Source: Clostridia bacterium (GTDB taxonomy: Bacteria > Bacillota > Peptococcia > DRI-13 > DTU073). Taken from it: 5,007 nucleotides of DNA. The notes beneath the pieces were generated by a model. The model was not told the DNA's origin. It did not search any database and saw only the letters and a program-made list of their open reading frames with translations. Below, one piece after another: positions 1 through 5,007 of this stretch. The translations under genes and the position numbers were made by a program. Within the stretch, counting starts at the first letter, position 1; each line of letters opens with the position of its first letter. Location: NCBI GenBank assembly GCA_012842035.1, contig DUTO01000028.1:1-5007 (forward strand). The letters run 5' to 3'.

Positions 1-1641
1 CTTTAAGTAACCTCTCAAAAGTCTGAAATATCCTCTCTTAAAGAGCATGATGCAGAGTATCAAGCCTATCTTGAAGCAAGTCTTGCTGATATTTCAGCTT
101 GCCATGCAGGATATTTTTCACAAGATAATAGCGACTCAGATGAAGATATTGCGAAGGAAGTAGATGCTATTCTTCATGGTAAAAAGCAACTTCTTTCATT
201 TAAGAAGGCTGATGATAGCTATAACACTTTACGTTTTTTATTTTCAAAATGGACGCTTAAAGAGGGATGGGACAATCCTAATGTATTTACCATTGCAAAA
301 CTGCGTTCTAGTGGAAGTGAGAACAGTAAGTTGCAGGAAGTTGGCCGCGGATTGCGTCTGCCTGTAGATGAAAATGGAAACCGAATCTCTAATGAGGAAT
401 TTCAACTTAACTATATAGTTGACTTTACGGAAGCTGATTTTGCTAAGCGCTTAATAGATCAGATAAATGGAGAACTTCCGCAAGCTTCTTTTATAAGTGA
501 AGAACGATTGGAAGAAGTTGCCAAGAAACTTGGTTTGAGTTCTGACGAACTCTTTGATGCTTTGTATGATAAACAATACATCGATAGGCGGATGAATATA
601 AAACCAGATGCTAGAGATGCTTTCTTCGCCGAATACCCATACTTTGCCACAGGACTTTCTTCTGGAAAAGTCAAAGACCGAAATATTACTAAACCAAAAC
701 CTGTAAAAATCCGCAAAGCTGTGTATAGTGAGATAAGGAAATTATGGGAAACAATCAATCAACGATATTTGCTATTTTATGACGAAGATTTAGATTCTGA
801 TATGACTGATGTTGTTTTATCATTATTGGAAGACCCCGGCATATTTACTGATGTTGTTATGACCAGCTCTAGGGATATTGTAAAAAGCGATGGTTCGCAG
901 ATGTCGATTGTTTCTGACACAGGTGTGCAATACATAGTATCTAAACCTATTCCATACAATGAGTTTTTGAAAAGAATTATGCGTGGAACAAATATTTCAA
1001 TTAAGGTATTGCATGAAGCTTTGTGCAAATATGTAAAAAGGCATGGGGTTATTGCATCTGAACATATTAATGAAAATTCGGTGAGTATGATTGTTCAGAA
1101 ATTCCAAGAGTGGAAAAATAAAAATTTACAAGGTAGATTTTATTATGCTAAAAGCAATACACCGGTAGGTGCAACAGCACTTACATATGCAGATGGATCA
1201 CCTCGTGCAGATATTGCACAGGGTCGCATTGGTACAAAAATTGTGTCTGGAACCCCAAGTGATAAGTATTTATACGATGCATTCGCATATGATTCACCAT
1301 TGGAGCAAAAAAACATCACATCTGATATTGAGAAAGTAATTGTATATGGCAAAATCCCGCGTAATAGCATTGCCATTCCAACTATTACTGGCGGAATGTA
1401 CAGCCCAGACTTTATGTATGTTGTAAGACGTTCCTCTGGAAAAAAAGAGCTTAACATTGTAGTTGAAACCAAGGATGTAGAAGACAAGACTAATTTGCGT
1501 GGCTCGGAAGAGACAAAAATAGAATGTGCTCGCGTATTTTTCGATATGCTATCAAAGGATGGATACATTGTTCACTTCCGAGATCAACTAAATAATAAGC
1601 AAATGGCTCAGATTATAAAAGAAGTGTTGGCAGAGGACTAA
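1..1641 (+). pseudogene. res: Type III restriction endonuclease Res subunit, C-terminal part; frame broken at the window edge
   Basis: This is the ATP-dependent translocase and DNA-cleaving subunit of a type III restriction-modification system, which works in complex with a Mod methyltransferase. The reading frame is open from position 7 to the TAA at 1639-1641 (544 codons). Helicase motif V (WTLKEGWDNPNVF) lies at 250-288 and motif VI (QEVGRGLRLPV) at 334-366. The C-terminal nuclease shows SPDFMYVV with the PD at 1405-1410, then VVETK with ExK at 1465-1473, then LRGSEETKIECAR from 1495, the usual order for Res nucleases. Family members are about 900-1000 residues, so the Walker A and DEAD-box half is missing from view. 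An in-frame TAA at 4-6 closes the frame, and no ATG or GTG follows it upstream of the helicase motifs. The first possible TTG (331) falls inside motif VI and cannot be a functional start. Either the gene is frameshifted or the first bases contain an error; the rest is intact. The product family is near certain, the broken state less so. Confidence 0.8.
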
Positions 1642-1650
1642 ATAGCTTAG

Positions 1651-1657
1651 AAAGGGG
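1651..1657 (+). promoter_or_regulatory. Ribosome binding site of the 1664 gene
   Basis: AAAGGGG sits 6 bases before the ATG at 1664 and lies in the 22-bp gap after the res stop codon. It supports this start. No promoter is visible in the gap, so the gene is probably read on the same transcript as res. Confidence 0.6.
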
Positions 1658-1663
1658 TATTAA

Positions 1664-3145
1664 ATGGGGGATTTACGACTATATTTTTCTGATTTTTTTG
1701 AAATAGATGAGGATATAATTGAATCATATGGTGCGATTAACATATCGCTCATCAATGATTTGCCTCTTTTTATTGATCCTTTTCTTTTATTTAATAGTGA
1801 AAAGAAAGAATATCAGAAGATACATCAGGAAATTATTTCATACTTATTGTTTTTGCAGGCTCAAGCAGAAAAGTTTCCTCAGCCCCCTTCAGGCATGATG
1901 GATTCCTGGTATCTATTTCCTGAAATAAAGCAAACATGGATTGGCTTTAGTCTTGATGGAAATTCAGGGCGTGGCTTAGGAATGGGTTTTGCTTTAAACC
2001 TTCATAGAGAGCTCCAGGCTATTTTCAAGGACTTCGGCAAGGAAACAATTACTAAAAGTCCTCATCTTGAAAAGCTATGCCTAATTAGCCCCTTAGTAGG
2101 GCGAGATAAGATAAGCGACTTTACAACAAATTTTGCTAAAAAATACTTGTTGGAATATACATCTAATTTTGCGACTGAGCATTTGAAGCTGCCCCAATGT
2201 TGCAAGTTTAATGTGGATAAAGTCGAATTCAATTATGAAACGATGACTTGGATGTCAAAAGAATATTATTTACCTTGTTTGGATGATGATTATGTTCTCT
2301 TGACACCAAGGGATTTATTAACACGTGACAATACATTCATTAACCGGTCTGATATGATTAATAATCTCCAAAAGATTGCACCTTCGGTTGAAGATGCCAC
2401 TATTAGATTTGAATTAAATAATTACTTTATCTATGTACTTTCTAAGAAAAAAAAAGAGTTATCAAAAACTGAAAAAAACAGAGCAGTCACAGTTTTAATA
2501 CGAGAACATCCTGAACTTATTGATTATTACATAAAATACAAAGAGGATCATGAGGCAGATGCAACTTCAATTAGTAAACAAGTTGTTCAAGAGGTAAAAC
2601 AATTATTTAATACCCAATTACAAGATCTTACTCAAATTCTTTTGAAAAAAACTGACTTTTATAAGACAAGACCTGATTCATACGAAGAGGCCTATAAAAG
2701 GGTATTGTTCTTAAAATCTGTTATTGAAGATATGAATGGATATCGTATATTTTATTTAAATGGTAAGCCTATTAAACGCGAAAGCGATTTGCAAATTATG
2801 TATCGACTCATTTGGTTTGCAAGTGAGATGGATGTTAATCGTGAAGTAAATAATGGTCGCGGCCCAGTTGATTTCAAAATCTCTAAAGGTTCTTCGAATA
2901 CAACCCTTGTTGAATTTAAATTGGCATCTAATAGCAAGCTTAAAAACAATCTTGCTAAACAGGTCGACATCTATAAAAAAGCGAGCAGTACTAATCATGC
3001 TATTAAGGTAATCTTATACTTTACAGATACTGAGTATAATAAAGTTTTAAATGTGCTAAATGAATTAGGCTTACAAGGTTGCAAGGATATTATTTTAATT
3101 GATGCGACTAATAATAAGCCATCTGCATCAAATGTGGTTATATGA
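1664..3145 (+). CDS. Uncharacterised protein with a C-terminal RecB/Cas4-like PD-(D/E)xK nuclease motif set, linked to type III Res
   Basis: This is an intact 493-residue protein with no signal peptide or membrane segment, so it is presumably cytoplasmic. I cannot assign a named family. The N-terminal two thirds (about 1-330) has conserved-looking blocks such as INDLPLFIDPFLLFNS (28-44), WIGFSLDGNSGRGLGMGFAL (92-111) and VGRDKISDFTTN (145-156). Residues 250-330 are charged and probably helical. The C-terminal part reads GRGPVDFKI (D403), then LVEFKLA with E417-x-K419, then KQVDIY with Q433 and Y437. The order D, ExK, QxxxY matches the RecB/AddB/Cas4 branch of PD-(D/E)xK nucleases, with an upstream acidic helix (E373, D375) as a possible extra metal ligand. 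The start is supported by AAAGGGG 6 bases upstream. It lies 22 bp behind res and ahead of a terminator, so it is probably the last gene of the restriction operon. That it is a nuclease is inferred from motifs; its role in restriction is inferred from position. A non-catalytic DNA-binding version remains possible. Confidence 0.85.
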   Translation: MGDLRLYFSDFFEIDEDIIESYGAINISLINDLPLFIDPFLLFNSEKKEYQKIHQEIISYLLFLQAQAEKFPQPPSGMMDSWYLFPEIKQTWIGFSLDGNSGRGLGMGFALNLHRELQAIFKDFGKETITKSPHLEKLCLISPLVGRDKISDFTTNFAKKYLLEYTSNFATEHLKLPQCCKFNVDKVEFNYETMTWMSKEYYLPCLDDDYVLLTPRDLLTRDNTFINRSDMINNLQKIAPSVEDATIRFELNNYFIYVLSKKKKELSKTEKNRAVTVLIREHPELIDYYIKYKEDHEADATSISKQVVQEVKQLFNTQLQDLTQILLKKTDFYKTRPDSYEEAYKRVLFLKSVIEDMNGYRIFYLNGKPIKRESDLQIMYRLIWFASEMDVNREVNNGRGPVDFKISKGSSNTTLVEFKLASNSKLKNNLAKQVDIYKKASSTNHAIKVILYFTDTEYNKVLNVLNELGLQGCKDIILIDATNNKPSASNVVI

Positions 3146-3240
3146 AAAAGCTCAGCCACCTCAAGTACTTATGCTTGACAGTGACTGGTTTTTAATTTTA
3201 CCTCCGCCTGAAGCTGTTCGTTTTAATTTTTTATTCAATC

Positions 3241-3274
3241 CCTAAGTGAACGCTCATTTTTGAGCGTTTTTAGG
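3241..3274 (+). terminator. Rho-independent terminator of the restriction unit
   Basis: AACGCTCA (3249-3256) pairs perfectly with TGAGCGTT (3261-3268) across a TTTT loop. The second arm runs into a T tract (3267-3271). An outer CCTAA/TTAGG pair (3241-3245 with 3270-3274) could extend the stem across an uneven internal loop. It lies 95 bp after the stop of the nuclease-like gene. The opposite strand has no T tract after the stem, so it should act mainly on + strand transcripts. Confidence 0.85.
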
Positions 3275-3322
3275 TACATAATCAGTTATCGGCAGTATGT
3301 TTCGATGGCCCTTTCCTTGGAG

Positions 3323-3409
3323 TTATAATTCCCCAAACCCTAGGAGATCTTTAATTTCTGCATCTGAATCTGCTTTGGCAATCAATAAAAGTAATAAAAG
3401 CTGAGACAA
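3323..3409 (-). CDS. Candidate small protein, 28 residues, TTG start
   Basis: This short frame on the - strand starts with TTG at 3409-3407 and stops with TAA at 3325-3323. The product begins MSQLLLLLLIAKAD and ends with an acidic tail closing in DLLGFGEL: a leucine-rich first third, then a soluble-looking part. What makes it credible is the control context. A complete TAAGGAGG Shine-Dalgarno (3426-3419) stands 9 bases before the TTG, and a SigE-like promoter (3464-3434) would start a transcript only a few bases before that site. It is divergent from cwlD and convergent with the restriction unit. I do not recognise the family. The hydrophobic run is too short to span a membrane on its own, so peripheral attachment or binding to a larger partner is possible. 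It could still be a chance frame, or the start of a non-coding RNA with a decoy ribosome binding site. Confidence 0.5.
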   Translation of the reverse strand: MSQLLLLLLIAKADSDAEIKDLLGFGEL

Positions 3410-3418
3410 GTTGTATCG

Positions 3419-3426
3419 CCTCCTTA
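3419..3426 (-). promoter_or_regulatory. Full-consensus ribosome binding site on the - strand
   Basis: Read on the - strand this is TAAGGAGG, complementary to the full anti-Shine-Dalgarno end of 16S rRNA. It is 9 bases upstream of the TTG at 3409. No other - strand reading frame near it explains the site. Confidence 0.6.
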
Positions 3427-3433
3427 TTTTTTA

Positions 3434-3464
3434 ATTGTAGGTTTAAGTATTAATGGCATATTAC
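3434..3464 (-). promoter_or_regulatory. SigE-like (sporulation) promoter for the small - strand gene
   Basis: On the - strand, GTAATATG (3464-3457) and CCTACAAT (3441-3434) are separated by 15 bases. The Bacillus SigE consensus is roughly a -35 ending in ATATT and a -10 of CATACAAT about 14-15 bases on. The -10 here matches at 7 of 8 positions and the -35 has ATAT. Transcription would begin just before the Shine-Dalgarno at 3426-3419. TACAAT alone could also be a SigA -10, but no SigA -35 lies at the right distance. SigE control would suit a gene beside cwlD. Sequence match only. Confidence 0.35.
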
Positions 3465-3480
3465 AAAAAGTATTAGTGTT

Positions 3481-3499
3481 CTATGGTAGCTTAGCATAG
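3481..3499. repeat. 19-bp imperfect dyad, possible operator
   Basis: CTATGGTAGCTTAGCATAG has arms CTATG-TA and TA-CATAG around a GCT centre, with one mismatched position per arm (7 of 8 paired). It lies between the - strand promoter candidate and the cwlD leader, where a regulator could serve both directions. No regulator is identified and the match may be chance. Confidence 0.3.
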
Positions 3500-3500
3500 A

Positions 3501-3554
3501 TACTCTATTCCCCTAATATCTTATAAAGATAAAGGAGAAAAGGGGAGAGGAGTA
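3501..3554 (+). promoter_or_regulatory. Potential leader hairpin masking the cwlD ribosome binding site
   Basis: Bases 3501-3514 can pair with 3541-3554 in antiparallel order: 11 Watson-Crick pairs, two G-U pairs and one A/A mismatch. The enclosed loop contains a second perfect hairpin, TATCTTATAAAGATA (3517-3531). The right arm is AGGGGAGAGGAGTA, which is the cwlD Shine-Dalgarno region plus the A of the ATG at 3554. If folded, the RNA would hide the start from ribosomes. An AAGGAG-like purine run at 3532-3537 stays in the loop. Folding was judged by eye. Confidence 0.4.
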
Positions 3555-4312
3555 TGCAGGTAATTTTTTTGCGAAAGCGTTTCTTAGTGTGGCTTGTCTT
3601 AGTTTGTCTTGTTTGTGTTATGATAATTAGTTTTACTTACGGGCAGGAAAAAAAGAAAAGGGCAGCTATCGAGGCTATGTCTTGGGCAATTGCGGGACGA
3701 ACCATACTTATTGACCCGGGGCATGGGGGGGAGGATCCCGGGAAAGTTAGTGCGGGAGGGGTTTTGGAAAAAGATATTAATTTAGCCGTGGCTAAAAAAT
3801 TGTATGCTTTATTGCTCCAAGGATGCGGAGATATTTATCTGACGCGTACGGAAGATAAAGCATTAAGTAATCAGGAAGCTACGGTTAGAGCAAGAAAGAG
3901 AGCTGACTTGCAAAAAAGAGTAGAGCTGATTCGAGAGACGAAAGCAGATTTATATATTGCCATTCATTGTAATGCTTTTCCGGCAAGCCGTTGGTTCGGG
4001 GCTCAAACTTTTTATGCACCTGATGTTCTTGGAAGTAAGGAACTGGCTACTTGCATTCAGGAAGAATTAATTGCTTTCCCGGGGAAGACAACGCGAAAGG
4101 CAAAAGCGGATACGGTTTCTTATATTTTTAAAAGGGGGGAAATACCGCTTGTTAATGTGGAACTTGGTTTTCTTTCTAATCCGCAGGAAGAACAGTTATT
4201 ACAGGATTCGGCTTATCAGGATAAGTTAGTTTGGTCTATTTATGCCGGAATAGTAAGGTATTTAATCGAATATGGAGACCAATATCGTCCAACAAGCCTT
4301 TTTTTAAAGTAA
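3554..4312 (+). CDS. cwlD: Germination-specific N-acetylmuramoyl-L-alanine amidase CwlD
   Basis: This 252-residue Amidase_3 zinc enzyme cleaves the N-acetylmuramoyl-L-alanine bond to strip peptides from spore cortex peptidoglycan. With the deacetylase PdaA this gives the muramic-delta-lactam that cortex lytic enzymes recognise at germination. Residues 9-29 are a hydrophobic segment after a basic start (LRKRF), an N-terminal anchor or uncleaved signal that places the enzyme outside the membrane. The catalytic set is complete: DPGHGG with H57, VLEKDIN with E72, IAIHCNA with H138, and NVELGFLSNP with E203. Length and order fit CwlD rather than longer vegetative amidases, which carry cell-wall-binding repeats. 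The ATG at 3554 is preceded by AGGGGAG 6 bases away and AGAGGAG almost touching it. No convincing promoter was found in the leader; the leader may fold over the start site. The next gene follows 50 bp on. Assignment to CwlD is strong; paralogous sporulation amidases of the same fold are the alternative. Confidence 0.9.
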   Translation: MQVIFLRKRFLVWLVLVCLVCVMIISFTYGQEKKKRAAIEAMSWAIAGRTILIDPGHGGEDPGKVSAGGVLEKDINLAVAKKLYALLLQGCGDIYLTRTEDKALSNQEATVRARKRADLQKRVELIRETKADLYIAIHCNAFPASRWFGAQTFYAPDVLGSKELATCIQEELIAFPGKTTRKAKADTVSYIFKRGEIPLVNVELGFLSNPQEEQLLQDSAYQDKLVWSIYAGIVRYLIEYGDQYRPTSLFLK

Positions 4313-4330
4313 AACAAAATATGATATAAT
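4302..4330 (+). promoter_or_regulatory. Candidate SigA promoter for the gene at 4363
   Basis: A perfect TATAAT (4325-4330) lies in the gap after cwlD, 33 bases before the next ATG. The hexamer 17 bases upstream (TTTTAA, 4302-4307) overlaps the end of cwlD and matches TTGACA poorly. The box would allow vegetative expression of the downstream gene independent of cwlD. In AT-rich DNA such a box can occur by chance. Confidence 0.4.
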
Positions 4331-4362
4331 AATTTTGACTCTAAAGGAAGAAGGTGTTGCTG

Positions 4363-5007
4363 ATGTTAAAAAGAGTAGCTGTTTTTCCTCATCCTCCCAT
4401 TGTGATTCCTGAGGTGGGAAAAGAAGAAGCTTCTAAGGTAATGACTACATATAAAAGCATGCAAAAATTGGCTGCAGAAATAAAGGAGATTAATCCAGAA
4501 GTAATTGTAGCGGTGACTCCACATGGGCCTGTTTTTAGTGATGTGCTTACGATTACTGGATTGCAAACTTTGCAGGGAGATTTGGCTAGTTTCGGTGCTC
4601 CTGAAGTTAAAATAGAGTTTAGCCCGGCGGAAAAAGCCAAGCAAGCTATTTTGACGGGATGTCGTCAACATCAGCTCCCGTGTGTTGCTTTTGCTGAACA
4701 AGACTACGCAAAATTTAAATTAAGTAAAAAATTAGACCATGGGTTAGTCGTCCCGCTTTCTTTTCTTTATCGAAGTGGGTGGCAGGGTAAACTTTTGCCT
4801 ATTAATATTGCGTTTCTTTCTTATGAAAAATTATATCAGTTTGGAAAAGTTTTAAGTGTTACTTTAGATAATTTGAATATTTCGTGGGTATTATTAGCTA
4901 GTGCTGATTTATCACATCGTTTACAACAAGGGGCCCCGGCCGGTTATTCTCCCCGTGGTGCTGTTTTTGATGACTTGGTGAGGCAGTGTCTGCGTGAGGG
5001 GGATGTA
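4363..5007 (+). CDS. amrA: AmmeMemoRadiSam system protein A, N-terminal class III extradiol dioxygenase-like domain (partial, runs off the right end)
   Basis: The first 215 codons are open to the window edge. The N-terminus reads VAVFPHPPIVIPEVGKEE with H10, followed by VAVTPHGPVF with H54, LDHGLVVPLSFLY with H126, and LLASADLSHRL with H185. These are histidine blocks of the LigB-like class III extradiol dioxygenase fold, which binds a metal ion. In many Firmicutes this domain is fused to a C-terminal AMMECR1 domain and the gene sits beside a radical SAM partner, forming the AmmeMemoRadiSam set, whose reaction is unknown to me. The C-terminal AMMECR1 part would be beyond 5007. The ATG at 4363 is preceded by AAGGAAGAAGG (4344-4354), 8 bases away. 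It lies 50 bp after cwlD on the same strand, with its own candidate promoter. The domain call is firm. The fusion is inferred, and a stand-alone LigB/Memo-like protein is the alternative. Confidence 0.8.
   Translation, partial: MLKRVAVFPHPPIVIPEVGKEEASKVMTTYKSMQKLAAEIKEINPEVIVAVTPHGPVFSDVLTITGLQTLQGDLASFGAPEVKIEFSPAEKAKQAILTGCRQHQLPCVAFAEQDYAKFKLSKKLDHGLVVPLSFLYRSGWQGKLLPINIAFLSYEKLYQFGKVLSVTLDNLNISWVLLASADLSHRLQQGAPAGYSPRGAVFDDLVRQCLREGDV

Larger units (their letters stand above)
3146..3553. other. Intergenic control region between the restriction unit and cwlD
   Basis: This 408-bp stretch has no long gene. In order it holds a terminator (3241-3274), a candidate 28-codon gene on the - strand (3323-3409) with its ribosome binding site (3419-3426) and SigE-like promoter (3434-3464), a 19-bp imperfect dyad (3481-3499), and a potential hairpin covering the cwlD ribosome binding site (3501-3554). 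Positions 3146-3240 show nothing I can support. I saw no tRNA, insertion sequence end, direct repeat or attachment-site duplication. Confidence 0.7.

Noticed and set aside
331..366. TTG at 331 as the start of a 436-residue protein
   Set aside because: The TTG is the leucine of helicase motif VI. Conserved Res coding, including motif V at 250-288, extends upstream in the same frame.
1143..1568. A 141-codon - strand frame opposite res
   Set aside because: It lies opposite the Res nuclease domain, whose motifs are clearly real on the + strand. It has no ribosome binding site and is a shadow of that coding sequence.
3142..3195. A 17-codon frame starting at ATGA on the stop of the nuclease-like gene
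   Set aside because: The stop/start overlap is suggestive of coupling, but the peptide is very short and has no ribosome binding site or recognisable content.
3175..3203. Perfect TTGACA at 3175-3180 as a promoter -35
   Set aside because: No TATAAT-like box stands 16-18 bases downstream, and any transcript would meet the terminator at once.
3132..3245. A 37-codon + strand frame overlapping the end of the nuclease-like gene (begins MWLYEKAQPP)
   Set aside because: No Shine-Dalgarno precedes it and its stop falls within the terminator stem. The upstream protein already has a natural-looking end, so nothing supports translation.
3495..3502. CATAGATA as a SigE or SigG -10 box for cwlD
   Set aside because: Only 5 of 8 bases match, no fitting -35 stands at the right distance, and the site lies inside the dyad. 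A sporulation promoter for cwlD is expected but not shown here.
4366..4701. Two overlapping - strand frames opposite the gene at 4363
   Set aside because: The + strand has the recognisable histidine blocks of protein A and a good ribosome binding site; the - strand frames are shadows.
1..5007. CRISPR arrays, tRNA/rRNA genes, insertion sequences, attachment sites
   Set aside because: I looked for regularly spaced repeats, cloverleaf-like stems with CCA ends, and terminal inverted repeats with flanking duplications, and found none.

Overview
The window looks like a low-GC, endospore-forming member of the Firmicutes (Clostridia/Peptococcaceae or Negativicutes type). This rests on a recognisable CwlD-type cortex amidase, strong AGGAGG-type ribosome binding sites, AT-rich intergenic DNA, and an AmmeMemoRadiSam protein A start directly after cwlD. 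The species cannot be named from the sequence.

Layout. Positions 1-3145 are a defence segment on the + strand. It begins with the C-terminal 60% or so of a type III restriction Res subunit (helicase motifs V and VI, then a PD-(D/E)xK nuclease). Its reading frame is closed by a TAA at 4-6, so the gene is broken or misread at the window edge. After a 22-bp gap comes an intact 493-residue protein of no named family, with a RecB/Cas4-like nuclease motif set near its C-terminus. A clear rho-independent terminator at 3241-3274 ends this unit. Any mod (methyltransferase) gene would lie upstream, outside the window.

Positions 3275-3553 form a control region. It carries a candidate 28-residue protein on the - strand with a full-length Shine-Dalgarno and a SigE-like promoter. 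It also holds a 19-bp imperfect dyad and a long potential hairpin that would pair with the ribosome binding site of the next gene. Positions 3554-5007 are chromosomal housekeeping and sporulation genes on the + strand: cwlD, then a perfect TATAAT box in the short gap, then the 5' part of an AmmeMemoRadiSam protein A gene that runs off the right end.

How they fit. Res and the downstream nuclease-like protein look like one transcription unit for DNA restriction, placed beside an unrelated sporulation locus; the terminator is a natural boundary. The most interesting items are the putative nuclease partner of the type III system, the unannotated small - strand gene divergent from cwlD, and the structure that could mask the cwlD ribosome binding site.
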